Origin: Adiantum capillus-veneris
Taxonomy: Eukaryota > Streptophyta > Polypodiopsida > Polypodiales > Pteridaceae
Length of the DNA stretch: 64,000 bases
NCBI GenBank assembly: GCA_014529385.2
Contig: CM043952.1
Location: forward strand, 66,280,870 to 66,344,869
Direction: 5' to 3'
A program made the position numbers and the translations under genes. Shown here piece after piece: positions 20,998-31,788 of this stretch (position 1 is the stretch's first letter; each line of letters starts with the position of its first letter). The notes below the pieces were generated by a model, which was not told the origin of the DNA, made no database searches, and saw only the letters and a list, made by a program, of their open reading frames with translations.

Positions 20998-21009
20998 TGG
21001 TATCAGAGC
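20998..21009 (+). promoter_or_regulatory. A1 primer-binding site (initiator Met tRNA type)
   Basis: TGGTATCAGAGC, one base after the LTR. This is the common plant primer site complementary to the 3' end of initiator methionine tRNA, where minus-strand DNA synthesis would start. Confidence 0.92.
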
Positions 21010-21344
21010 TATTGGTTTCTCTTTTCTTGCTGAAGAAGAGAGATCCTTAAGTTTTCCATGAAAGGTTGGGCCTATTTATGGTAATAGGGTAAGTTGCACA
21101 GGTATCTATTATCTTGGTTGAGAAGGACTTAGTTTGAGGTACACCGTTGGGAACTAAAGTCTTAATAATGGAGCCTCTCAGGGCTTGCCTTTGGCTTTAC
21201 CATCATTGAGGTACGAGTAATCTCAACAGGAATCATAATCACTTGAGCAATGTTAGACCCTCTCCACTAGTCTTTGCAATCAATAGTTGTTAATGTCTAA
21301 ACCACAGCTGCTTGAGAACTAATTTTCAAAGGTAAAGAAGAGCA

Positions 21345-22095
21345 GTGACTAAGGTTTTTGAGGGTACCAAAGCACAAAGTATTCTATACATAAGTATAAT
21401 TAACAAGGCTGACAATAACCAAGAGAGTAGAATGAACATTGATAATTTTGATTTCGCACTTGAAGGTGCTAAAGATGATGCCCCCATGTTTGTTAATTAC
21501 CTTCTTACTAGGTTGCAGCAAGCTATGGGAAATCCTACTTTGCAAGCCAAAGTTACTCAACAACTTCGTGCTTATGGGATTCCCTTCCTCTACAAGAGGA
21601 CAGAGGGCATAGGAGGCCTCTTGATGAGACCCCCAAAAGAAGAATCTCTCCCATACAAGAGGAGGAATCCAAAGAATGCGAAAGTAATGATTCCCTACAT
21701 TTCCTTGAAAATGTGGCTCCATGAAGACGGCGGTCTAGACAATCGCCAACTCCTCCCAAAAGGAAATGGTCAACACACAGTCCTTCTCCTCGTCACTCCA
21801 AAAGGGAAGAGAGGAAACAAAGGAACAAAAGGGCAAGAAATAGGTGACCCTCTTCTCATTATTCTTCACCTTCCTCTTATTGCGATGAAATCTATGGCTA
21901 TTCTCCTAGAGAATACAAGAGGGGAGGACATCGCAAACATTACCCTTAACGGCGAAGGTCACAAAAGCACAAGAAGTTCAAAGAGGGGGGAAAGAGTATC
22001 TCTTTTCTCACCTATGAGGGAACCTTTGGTGCTATTGACAAAGTATTGGACTTCATCTAGCAATTTGATGCGGCCTTTGAAGATGAGGGCTTCAC
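21345..22095 (+). pseudogene. A1 gag, N-terminal half
   Basis: The frame carries ADNNQESRMNIDNFDFALEG and the segment MGNPTLQAKVTQQLRAYGI; a shared start with A3 gag (near 44640, minus) supports a start at about 21408 rather than 21345. Downstream are Arg/Ser/Lys-rich stretches in alternating frames (frameshifts near 21650 and 21990), then FEDEGFT at the inversion breakpoint. Gag would form the virus-like particle. The rest of gag is found in inverted orientation at about 24650-25315. Confidence 0.78.
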
Positions 22096-22114
22096 CCTTT
22101 CCAAAAATTACTGG

Positions 22115-22678
22115 TCATTCTAGGGATCTATCTGACACGATGGATCCATGGTGTTTGAAAATGTGAGATATGAAGAGAGTTGTCATTTGGTGTGCCTTAA
22201 TAGTCTCTCTTATATGAATAAAGTGTTCTTGATTTCTAAACTTGTTGACTATTGTCCATATTCCCGTATTTCCATGGATAGACTTTGGTAATCCAAAGAT
22301 AAAATCCATGGATATACTCTCCCATGGTGAATTAGGGATTGGCAATGGCTGGAGTAATCCAGGTTGCTTCCCTCTCTTATACTTAGTCTTTTGGCATACC
22401 ACACATTTTGAAACATACTCTTTTATGTCCACTTTCATGGTAGGCCAATAGAAATAGGTCTCTATTCTTGGGAGGGTAGATTGAATGCCTCTATGCCCCG
22501 CATAGGGAGGAGCATGGGATTCATACATGACTTTCTCACGAAGGGAGTGGGTAACACATAGCCTATTTCCATGGAGGAGATAACCATCTTGCAAGGTGAA
22601 TAGTTCTTCTTTTTTCCCCAAAACAAGGGCTGACATTATGTCTTTAAAGTTATTGTCAGTAGCATACTCATCTATCAT
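22115..22678 (-). pseudogene. A1 integrase, N-terminal zinc domain and core start
   Basis: The 187-codon frame has the HHCC zinc motif (ESHAPPYAGHRGIQSTL and SKCVVCQKTK), the first core Asp in [13 protein letters not shown] and a segment ending SIVSDRSLE, which includes the second Asp. It stops at the inversion edge, so the Glu of the triad and the C-terminal part are missing. Some expected core residues near INKFRNQEHF are altered. It sits next to the RNase H frame in the normal pol order. Confidence 0.85.
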
Positions 22679-23900
22679 ACAAGATCATTGTGAGTTGCTA
22701 TAGACACCGCATTAACTTTTGGTTGTCGTGAAAGTGCAGCAGCCACTTGATTGTGCCTACCAGCAATGTGAGCAATATGAAAATAAAATTGCAAAAGAAA
22801 AATTTCCCACCTCATTTGTTTGTCAAAAAGCTTGGTTTGCGTCATGAAGTACTTGAGACTTTGGTGGTCTGTTCGTAAAATAAATGGAGTCCCCAATAGG
22901 TAGTGCTTCCATGTGTCTATGGCATGTAGAATAGCTAAAAGCTCTTTCTAATAAATGCCCAGGACCCGTTCATCCGTATTGAGCCTTCCGCTCTCATATG
23001 CTATGGCATGCCCTTCTTGAAGCAAGAGCAGAAGGCAATCACCACAAGCATCACATTGGACCTCAAATGGCTTTGAGAGATCCGGAAGCATAAGGACTGT
23101 TTGGGAGGTAAGCTTCTCTTTGAGGTTTTCAAAAGAATTTTTCTCCTTGGCAGTCCATGAGTTAACATTCTTCTTTGTTAAGTGATGTAATGGACCTTCT
23201 ATTTGAGAGAATTTTTCTATGAAGCTTCTATAGTATGCACACATACCAATAAATCTTCTTAGCTCAAATAGATTCCTTGGATTAGGCCATGCTGTTATTA
23301 CTTTTAACTTTGATGGATCCATTTGGATACCATCTTGTGAGAAAATATGACCTAAGTATTGAATCTCTAAAAAGGAAAATTTCTCTTTTCTTTTGATTGA
23401 GAAAAAGCTTGTTTTCCCTCAATGCTTGAAACAATCACTTGGAGATGCTGCTTGTGTTCCTCCAAGGACTTGAAGTAGATGATGATATCATCAAAGAACA
23501 CTCCAGTGAATTTGTGGTAGGGTCTAAATACTTTCACCATTAAATGATTGAACGTGGTTGGTGCATTAGTCAAGCCAAAAAGCCTGAGTAGATACTCATA
23601 AAGACCAAACGTTGTACGAAACGTAGCCTTTAGAATATCCTCATCCACTATCTTTATTTGATGGTAGCCACTTTTAAGGTCAATCCTACTGAAGTAGGTA
23701 GAGCCTTGTAGCTTATCAAAGGGATCCTCTACCCAAGGAACGAGAAATTTGTTTTTGATAATGATATGGTTTAGTGCTTGATAGTCCAAACACATGCGGC
23801 ATGTACCATCTTTCTTTTGCACTAAAAGGACTAGAGAACAAAAGGGAGAGGAGCTAGGCCTTACCATCCTTTTGTCTTCCAGATCTTGTACTTGCCTCAT
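22675..23900 (-). pseudogene. A1 reverse transcriptase and RNase H
   Basis: RT: VRPSSSPFCSLVLLVQKKDG, CLDYQALNHIIIKNKF, then the catalytic motif VFFDDIIIYFKSLEEHKQ in the 23367-23900 frame. The connection (KVITAWPNPRNLFELRRFIG) and RNase H (CDACGD, and FILRTDHQSLKYF) are in the 22948-23322 and 22675-22896 frames. Frameshifts near 23350 and 22930 separate the pieces. The RT Asp pair is intact, but the polyprotein frame is broken. Confidence 0.86.
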
Positions 23901-23999
23901 GATCTCGTCTTGTTGATCTTAGAAAACTCAATAAGGAGGTTTGTTAGGCGGTGAGCTTCATGATAGGAGCTTAACTTGATGGCCATTATCCCCTTGTTT

Positions 24000-25237
24000 T
24001 GGAGGTAAGTCCATAGGGATATCATCAATGAACACATCTTGGAATCCTTTTGGAAAATTATACAAGTCTAACTCTTCTTGATTCCTACCATTTACATTTG
24101 ATGAGACATTAGGATCTTTTAGGGACTCTTTGACAAAAATCATGTACGGAGAAACTTGGCTCTTCATTGATTTATCAAAAGTAGGAGGATCTACAAGTGA
24201 TATAGTACGACCAAACTCAATAGCATTTATATAAATGTTATTTTTCTTGTAGGTGAAGTAAATTCTCTTTTCATCAAACTCCATGTTGGCAGCCATGCGG
24301 TTGAACCATGGTGCCCCTAGAATAACATCCTCTTGTTAGAGAGGAGAGATGAAAAATTCCTCTTTGTCAACGTAGTTTTGGACATGAAGCCTCAATTTCC
24401 CAATTAAAGGAGTCATGGAGGCTTGTTGTCCCTTGAAAGCCGTGTCAGCCATTATGATATCTACCATCTCAAAAGCTTGAATTCCCAACTTGGTGGCCAA
24501 CTCCGTTGATATGAAGTTCGGAGTAGAGCCATGGTCAAACAAGATGAAGGCATCATGCTCCCTTACCTTTCCCCAAGCATGAGAGAGGTGATCCTTTGCA
24601 ATGAGCATCCTCTTTTGGAGCTTCAATGGTGGAAGCTCTAGGAGTTTCACTGTGGACATTTATATTGGGGCAAGAACGATAGCCATGTCCTTGCTCCCCA
24701 CACTTAAAACATTTGTGGTCCTTGCAAAAAGCTTCAAGCTCTTCAGGAGAGAGTTTATTTTTACCTTTGTAAACTCCCTTCTCCTTGGACTGATTGTTGT
24801 TGTTGTTACTGGAATTGCCTTGGGAATAATTTTGGGCATTAGTTTTCCCCTTTGCATCACTTTTGTATTTGCTTTCCATGGGCTTGGGATTCCATCTAGA
24901 CCCTTGTTGGAAATTGATGCGCAAAGCAACCATAGTGTGGTGGATTAATTTGGTGATAGAACCAGGCTATTGGGAGTTGACGTACTTGACCAACTCTTCA
25001 GGTAATCCCACACAAAATTGCTGCTTTTTCTTGGGAAAGTCTATCTTTTGGAAGACAATAGTGTTGAGATGTAAATCCCAAAACTTGTCCACGTATTTAT
25101 GGATGGACTCATGGGAGAGAAGCTTTAAACTCCTCCATTCAGTAAGCATGTTTTCCTTTGCATCTCTTGCAAGGAATTGCTTCATGATGAAAATTCATAG
25201 AGTTTTCCATGTCTTTGGGACTTTGTCGTTACCATGA
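24000..25237 (-). pseudogene. A1 gag C-terminus, zinc knuckle and protease
   Basis: On the minus strand: gag (MKQFLARDAKENMLTEWRSL, SHESIHKYVDKFWDLHL), a CCHC zinc knuckle reading CFKCGEQGHGYRSC (C-x2-C-x4-H-x4-C) near 24720-24680, then a protease with ILFDHGSTPNFISTELATKLG, where the D-S/T-G loop is DHG. A downstream frame at 23958-24296 links to the RT. Several frame changes are present, for example between the knuckle and the protease. Confidence 0.85.
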
Positions 25238-25315
25238 AGGCTAGCCCCGAGGCTAGCCCATCATTGAAGAGCCGATTTTGGAAGTGCATAGCTACATGGT
25301 GTAGCTTGGAGGACT

Positions 25316-25800
25316 GCTTCTTAACAAGCATAGAAGGGCCTTAACGTTTAAAGAAAATGATTGGGTCTTACTTAAGTTTCTTAAGGCTCGATTGAGGCAA
25401 ACGACGGGAAAAAATCCTTCGGGCCATCAAAAGTATTATGCTAAACTAGCAAAAAGATACTATGGTCCTTTTCATATTTTGAAGCCAATCAATGAAATGT
25501 CTTATCAACTCAAGCTTCCCAACCATTGGCTCATAGACAATGATTTTCATGTGAGCCTACTTAAGCCCTACAAAGGAGAGCCACCAAATGAACCAATTAT
25601 TGAAGACCCTCCCAAAATTGAAGACCAAGAAGAGGTGCTACAACCCGAAGCTATCCTTCGGCATGAAGACAAGGTACTACAGCATGGTAAGATTATTTGA
25701 CGGTATCTTGTTAAGTTCAAAAATTATCCTTTTGAAGATGCTAGATGGATATAAGGAATACAAATTAAGGATAGTATAAACCTTATCACAATGCTTACAA
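25316..25800 (+). pseudogene. A1 integrase C-terminus and chromodomain
   Basis: The plus-strand frame at 25392-25700 reads RQTTGKNPSGHQKYYAKLAKRY, GPFHILKPINEMSYQLKLP and LIDNDFHVSLLKPYKGEPP, typical of the Gypsy integrase end. PEAILRHEDKVLQHGKII and a continuation after a stop (KFKNYPFEDARW, after TGA at about 25698) form a chromodomain, which in chromoviruses directs integration toward particular chromatin. The stop inside the chromodomain makes it non-functional. Confidence 0.82.
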
Positions 25801-26159
25801 TGCTACATTAGAGTAAGCAAATGTACAAATTTCTTTCAAATGACCAATGTTTTTGTCTTATAAGACTAATTCTCTTTTTATTGTGCACAAATTTAAGTAG
25901 TATGCATGCTTAGAATCATGTTTATGATGACGACGTCTCTCAAACACCAAGTAGAAATTGTCACTCTGCTTGGGAGAATGAAATGGACTAAAGAGCAAAC
26001 ATGCTTGCACATCAGATACGTCTCCCAAGCACCAAATCGATTGGTCATCCATCTTGGAATTATGTTTTTGGGTAAAAAGGGATCCTCTACCTACTAAGAC
26101 ACATTAACTAATGACTAATGCATTGTCTCTTCTACCTCATAGTTGAGAATGACTATGAT

Positions 26160-26175
26160 TTCAAGAGAGAGGTAA
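26160..26175 (+). promoter_or_regulatory. A1 polypurine tract
   Basis: CAAGAGAGAGGTAA ends directly before the LTR start TGTCATAAAATC. The same motif adjoins the LTRs of A2 (28594-28610, complement) and A3 (39736-39752, complement). Confidence 0.82.
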
Positions 26176-27001
26176 TGTCATAAAATCTAATATCTAACCA
26201 ACCCAAATGATTTTCTCATATTAAACTGATCATTTAATGTGGGAAAATAGAGGAGAACAAGGGTTACAATATAGACATGTGCTTATGGGTCAATCTTAAC
26301 ACGGAGCCAATGGTAAAGGGGTCCAAATGAGGGATGATCTGTCAAAGAGAAAGGCTAGCTAATGAAGCTTATATACCTTAGGGGCTTCATTAAAGACCTC
26401 CAAAGCTTAATGTTAATTAATCCTTTGACCTTAGGTAAGCCAGGGTTGTTCTTGAGGTGGGAACCCAGCCCAAGCTTGACGTGCTTGTCGTGCTTGCTGG
26501 CTAAGGTGCTTGAGGTGCTTGTCATGCTTGCTAACTAAGGTGCTTGAGGTGCTTAATGACTAAGGTGCTAAGGTGCTCCATGTCTAAGGTGCTTGAGGGG
26601 GGTAAGGTGTTCAAAGTCAATGAATATCCTTACAGAAGGGGGGGAGAGCCCTCATTCCAGGGGCTAGAGAGAGAACACACACACACACACTCACACAAGG
26701 TGAGCTTGGTACAAAGAAAGAAAATAGGACACTTGTCAAGCTCCTCCTCATGTTGCCCTCATAGTGTGCCTAAAGCCTATTGGTTAGCCTCCCAAGGGGT
26801 CCAATGGTAATTTAGCTGATTTAATTAGTTATCTTTGCATTTATCAAGTCCTCTCTCTCAAAGGGGAAAGGGAGACACTTGTCCCAAGACTACCCTTGTT
26901 GCTTAATATGCACTAAGCCTCTAATTGGCCATGCTTGAGGAGGTACAATCATATGCAAGATAGTGCTAGAAGAGGGGGTCGACCAAAGCAAGGAAGGGGG
27001 T
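26176..27001 (+). repeat. A1 3' LTR, truncated by A2
   Basis: It matches the first 800 or so bases of the 5' LTR, up to the equivalent of GGAAGGGGGTTG, then switches at 27002 to the reversed LTR end of A2. The remainder of this LTR was not found elsewhere in the window. Confidence 0.88.
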
Positions 27002-28593
27002 TGTAATGGAATTGGCCTATTAACTTGAGAGTAGCGGAAATGAGAGAGAGTACTTTTGAGAAACTACTTTTTGAGCATAGCGGGTGATCATAATTGAAGA
27101 TAGTAACATAAACATGGCATTTAGTTAACTTGGCATGAAGAATAATTTTGCAAGAGAGAATTTAGAGAGCATGACAACAGTTGAGGACCGGATTCATGTG
27201 GAGCTGGTCCCCCCTCCTGGTCTCCCCTCCAATAGGCATTTGTATTATGACTTCTCCCATCAAGAGAGGCTTGTTACAATACAATCTTTGTGTTCCTTGT
27301 GACCTAGGTGATGCTATGAAGATGGAAATCTTCATACATCACAAGCATAACATAAACTTTGTGGAAAGCATTAACTATCCCAAGCCTCAGTCCCAAGACC
27401 TCAAACACCTTTGAAGGTGGAGAGATCTAACAGGGAATGAGGGTAGGAAAGAGGAAGAAGAAACATTCCATAGAAGAAAGAACTAGTTCCTCACTTATCA
27501 TCGCTTTTCTTGGTAGCATACATAATAGCATAGTAATGAAGATGGAAAGCTTAAGCATTGAAGCATGGCTCTTGGTTGGATTTTCATTCCATAGCCAAGA
27601 GTGTTGGTGTGGTCTCTCAACCTCTCTACTTTGTTGGAGAAGAAGAGAGAGATCTTGCACTTTTCACTTCACACAATGAGAGTGTGTGTTAGTGTGTGTG
27701 GGAGAGTAGGCTTCCTTGGTTGAACCCCCCTTGTAGCTCATGCTTGAAGCTCATTGGACCCCTCGAGGCCTAGCCAATCACAAGCATGAGGTAAATCAAG
27801 TAACAAGGTTAGCCTTGGGACAAGTGTCCCCATTTCCCCGTTGAGAGAGAGGACTTGATAAATGTAAAAACAATTAATTAAATCTTCTAAACATATCATT
27901 GGACCCCTTGGGTGGCCAACCAATAGGCTTTAGGCACACCATGAGGGTAACATGAGGAGGAACTTGACCAGTGTTCTTTTTTCTTTTTTTGTACCAAGCT
28001 TGCCTTGAGTGAGTGTGTGGGTGTTCTCTCTCATCCCCCCTCTTGTAGCGCTTGCCCCCTCCTTTTAGGGATTAGTGTTGACTTTTGTACACCTCAAGCC
28101 ACACAAATTTGGACCCGGTTCCCACCATCAGCTTGGCCCTTTAAGCCCCTCAAGCTTGGGCCGGGTTCCTACCTCAAATACAACCCTAACATCTCAAGCA
28201 TGACAAGCACCTCAAGCATCTCAGTCATCATCAAGAAAGTCAAACATCTAGGCCATCAAGCACCTTAGTCATCAAGCACGTCAAGCACCTTAAGCTTGGG
28301 CCGGGTTCCCACCTCCAGCTTAGCCCTAGCTTACCTAAAGTCAAAGGACTTTTACACTAAATATTGTAGGTCTTCAATGAAGCTAACCGTAAGGTCTTTA
28401 TGCTCCATTGCTTAGCCTTTCTCTTGATAGACCATATCTCATTTGGGCCCCATTACTATTGGCTTCGTGTTGAGATATATCTATAAGCACATGTCTATAT
28501 CCTAACCCTTGCTCCCATTTATTCTCCCACATTAAATGATTAGTTTAGTATGAGAACATCATTAGGGTTGGTTAGATATTAGATTTTATGACA
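27002..28593 (-). repeat. A2 3' LTR, complete
   Basis: It reads TGTAATGG on the plus strand at the left and ends TTATGACA at the right, i.e. a whole family A LTR in minus orientation. The complement of the polypurine tract (28594-28610) adjoins it. Confidence 0.9.
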
Positions 28594-29489
28594 TTACCTC
28601 TCTCTTGAAATCATAGTTGTCCTCGACTATAAGGGAGAAGAGATAAAGCCTTAGTCATTAGTCAATCTTACTTAGCGGGTAGAGGATCCCTTTTTACCAT
28701 ATGACATCTTTCCAAGATGGATGGTCAATCCATTTGGTGCTTGGGAGACATAGCTGCCGCAAGCATGTCTTCTCTTTAGTCCATTTCATTCCCCCAAAGT
28801 AGAGTGACAAATTCTACTTGGTGTTTGAGAGACTTTGTTATCACAAACATGATTCTAAGCATACACACTATTTAATTTTGTGCACAATTAAAAAGAGAAC
28901 TTGTCTTATAAGACAAAAACATGGGTCATTAAAAGAAATTTGTACATTTTCTTACTCTAATGTAGCATTGGAAGCAATGACAAGGTTCGTACTATCCTTA
29001 AGTTGTATTCCTTGCATCCATCTAGCATCTTCAAAAGGATAATTTTTGAACTTGAAAGAAAAAAATCAAATAATCTTACCATGTCGTAGTACCTTGTCTT
29101 CATGCCAAAGAATAGGTTCGGATTGTAGCACCTCTTTGGTCTTTAACTTTGGGAGGGTCTTCAATAATTGGTTCACTTGGTGGCTCTCCTTTGTAGGGCT
29201 TGAGTAGGCTCACATGAAAAGCTTTGTGTATGAGCCACCGGTTGGGCAACTTGAGTTTGTAAGCCATCTCATTGATAGGTTTCAAGATTTGGAACGGATC
29301 ATAGTATCTTTTTGCTAGCTTAGAATCCCATTGGATTTTTGCCCGTTGTTTGCCTTAATCGAGCCTTAGGAAACTTAAGTAAGAACCAATTATTTTGTTT
29401 GAACATTAAGGCCCTTCTGTGCTTGTCACCATCAGCTTTTTTCCTTTGTTGAGAGATGGATATAGCCTCCTTAATCTTTTGAAAAGATT
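28594..29489 (-). mobile_element. A2 internal region, first part (integrase end and chromodomain)
   Basis: From the polypurine tract inward: chromodomain and integrase C-terminus, with KPINEMAYKLKLPNRWLIHK and HVSLLKPYKGEPPSEP in the 29100-29285 frame, continuing to KADGDKHRRALMFKQNNW. A2 is interrupted at 29490 by A3; AGATT at 29485-29489 is the target duplication, repeated at 46546-46550 where A2 resumes. Confidence 0.88.
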
Positions 29490-30180
29490 TGTAATGAAAA
29501 TAACCTATGAACTTTGAGAATAGCGGAATTAAGAGAATTAGAGTGAGCATTTTTGTGAGATTTCTTTGAGAACATAGAGGGTGAACTTAATTGATGGTAC
29601 AACATGAACATAGTACTTAATTAATTTGGCATGAACAATACTTTTGCAAGAGAGAGAGTATTAGAGAACATGACAATAGTTGAGGACCGAATTTAGTTGG
29701 AGCCGGTCCCCCCTCCAAAAGGCATTTATATTATAGATTCTCCCATCAAGAGAGACTTGTTACAATACAATCTTTGTGTTCCTTGTGACCTTGGTGATGC
29801 TATGAATATGGAAAGCTTCATGCATCAGGAACATAACATAAACTTTGCAAAAAGCATTAACTATCCCAAGCCTCAGTCCCAAGGCCTCAAACACCTTCGA
29901 AGGTGGAGAGAGCTAGCGGGGAATGAGGGTAGGGAAGAGGAAGAAGAATCATCCAAAGGAGAAAGAAATAGTTCCTCACTTATCATCACTCTTCTTGCTT
30001 ATCATAGCATAATAGCATAGTAATGAAGATGAAGAAGATCGAAAGCTTAAGCATTGAAGCATGGCTCTTGGTTGGATTTGCATTCCATAGCCAGGAGTGT
30101 TGGTGTAGGCTCTCCACTTCTCAACAAGCTTGGAGAAGGATATGGAGCTCTTGAACTTTGCACTCCACACAATGAGAGAA

Positions 30181-30235
30181 TGTGTGTGTGTGTGTGTGTG
30201 TGTGGGAGAGTACACCCCCCTCTCATGCTTGGTCC

Positions 30236-30300
<65 letters not shown>
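30181..30300. repeat. (GT)n and (CT)n microsatellites in the A3 LTR
   Basis: (GT)n covers 30181-30204 and (CT)n 30238-30300, separated by a short unique stretch. They occupy the region equivalent to the CT tract of the A1 LTR, but on the element's own strand the long tract is GA here. Confidence 0.93.
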
Positions 30301-30303
<3 letters not shown>

Positions 30304-30600
30304 TTATTCAATTATTGCATTTGGAAATGTGTCCTCTTTTTCCTCTTTGAGAGAAAGAACTTAATTACTTATTTTTATGTATCTAAATTCTCATTGGACC
30401 CCTTTAAAACCTATCCAATAGCATTCAAGCACATCATGAGGACCACATATGGAGGATCATTTGAGCATGTGTCTTTTATGCTTATTAAGTCATTTGGTTT
30501 GAATTGAAAACTTCAAGCACTTAATCAATCAAGCATGGAAATATTGATGCCTCTTGAGAGTTTATCTTTGAATTGAACACTTCAAGAACCTTAGTCATTG

Positions 30601-30604
30601 ACGC
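30601..30604. other. T4 target-site duplication, left (ACGC)
   Basis: ACGC precedes the T4 LTR and recurs at 39364-39367 after the other LTR. The uninterrupted A3 5' LTR has the related ACAC at the same place (near 46170). Confidence 0.82.
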
Positions 30605-31760
30605 TGTGAGTGGGAGGAAAAACAACACTGCGCCTCTATAACGACCCGACACACACTCTTGGGAAGATACACACATACACACTATGGGGCACCACTCGGC
30701 TTACACAACACACTTGGCCGAGACAGGGAACACACTTCTGGAGTGAGAGGAGAGAGACTATCCACTTGCCCACTCCACACAAACACACACACACACACAC
30801 ACACACACAGAGATACCCAAAAAACTCAGCTCAAAAGAGGAGAATTTATGATGTTTAGATACAAATGAGCTTGGGCCAACACCAATGGGGCAAATAGCTC
30901 ACACAATATGGGTAAAATAAGCCAGATACAATCACAAACTAGAGCAAAAACTTCGCTCATAAGAGAAACTTACACAGAAAAAAAGTAGGAAAAGAGTGAG
31001 GAATTTGGCAAAATGGACAGTGCCATCGCGTCCGGAACGGCCCAAAACCCCAGTCTACAATGTCAAAGTGCTCAAATCCGACCTCGGATGAGCAGTTTAC
31101 AACCAAAACAAGCTCCAAAATGAGCAAAAACACACCTGCGGCTGTTCCTCCTCTCTTCTCCACGTTTTTTCTAGTCTTCTCTTAGTTTCTTCAGTTCCCA
31201 CACTTAGATTTATTAGTTGGGCACCCTTGGCCTTTTAGATGACCTCAAACGGACCCCAAACAGGCCAAAAACTGACCTCGCAGTGCATAGTTGTCACCTT
31301 TTTTGCATCATCCGCACACCTGGCACTCATTTCTTTTCAATAATGCGTCTCGCAACCACGTGAAGTGGCCCCAAAAATTGGTCCTAATGATGAACTTTCT
31401 GCATAACTCTCACAAGAAAACACCACTTTGTGTCCGTATTCATCCACGTGCAAATATTGACCCCGTTCGGCCTCCTGACGCCACTCGATGCCATCTGACA
31501 CACCTGCTTACCTCATGTCGTCGGCCCACGGATAGCTTCCTCAAGAAGTTTTACGCGCTACCAAATCCTCCTTATTGTAGAAAAAACACAGTGGTACTAG
31601 TAATAGTGAAAATCGATGCACTATGTACACCCTGTCCTACTTGTACACATGTGGGCCCCACGTGACCACCTTGCTCTGAAAAATGGGCAATTCTTTATTT
31701 GATGCACCATGCATGTATATGTACATATGCGCAATCCATTGCTCCAAAAAACTCCTGACA
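30605..31760 (-). repeat. T4 3' LTR
   Basis: Plus strand TGTGAGTGGGAGG ... ACTCCTGACA; on the element strand it starts TGTCAGGAG and ends CTCACA. It includes a (CA)n tract at about 30780-30808. Confidence 0.92.
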
Positions 31761-31785
31761 TAATTTGCCCATCCCCTAGCCTGCT
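31761..31785 (-). promoter_or_regulatory. T4 polypurine-type tract
   Basis: On the element strand the sequence CTAGGGGATGGGCAAATTA directly precedes the 3' LTR. It is purine-rich but less clean than the tracts of G0 and A1. Confidence 0.6.
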
Positions 31786-31788
31786 AGA

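Larger units (their letters stand above)
22096..25315 (-). other. Inverted central block of A1
   Basis: Sequence collinear with A3 and A2 lies here on the minus strand, while both flanks of A1 are on the plus strand. At the left edge gag (GGGCTTCAC) meets reversed integrase (CCTTTCCAAAAATTA); at the right edge reversed gag (CTTGGAGGACT) meets the integrase/chromodomain end (ACAAGCATAGAAGGGCC). The two gag halves fit together with almost no loss, while roughly 380 bases of the integrase end present in A2 are missing. This indicates an inversion with a deletion at one edge. Confidence 0.8.
19444..27001 (+). mobile_element. A1: family A chromodomain Gypsy element, internally inverted, 3' LTR truncated
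   Basis: A1 has a 5' LTR (19444-20996), a Met-type primer site, a gag start (plus), an inverted central block (about 22096-25315) with the remaining gag, protease, RT, RNase H and integrase on the minus strand, the chromodomain end on the plus strand (25316-25800), a polypurine tract and a partial 3' LTR (26176-27001). By eye its two LTRs differ at about one position in ten, making it the oldest family A copy here. It is inactive. Confidence 0.85.
29490..30604 (-). repeat. A3 3' LTR, part 1 (interrupted by T4)
   Basis: It starts TGTAATGAAAATAACC and runs to GTCATTGACGC, where T4 begins. The remainder is at 39368-39735. It contains (GT)n at 30181-30204 and (CT)n at 30238-30300. Confidence 0.92.

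Noticed and set aside
31291-31665. 124-codon frame repeated at 38894-39268 as a possible gene
   Set aside because: Both copies lie inside the T4 LTRs; the frame is conserved only because the LTRs are duplicates, and it shows no protein features.
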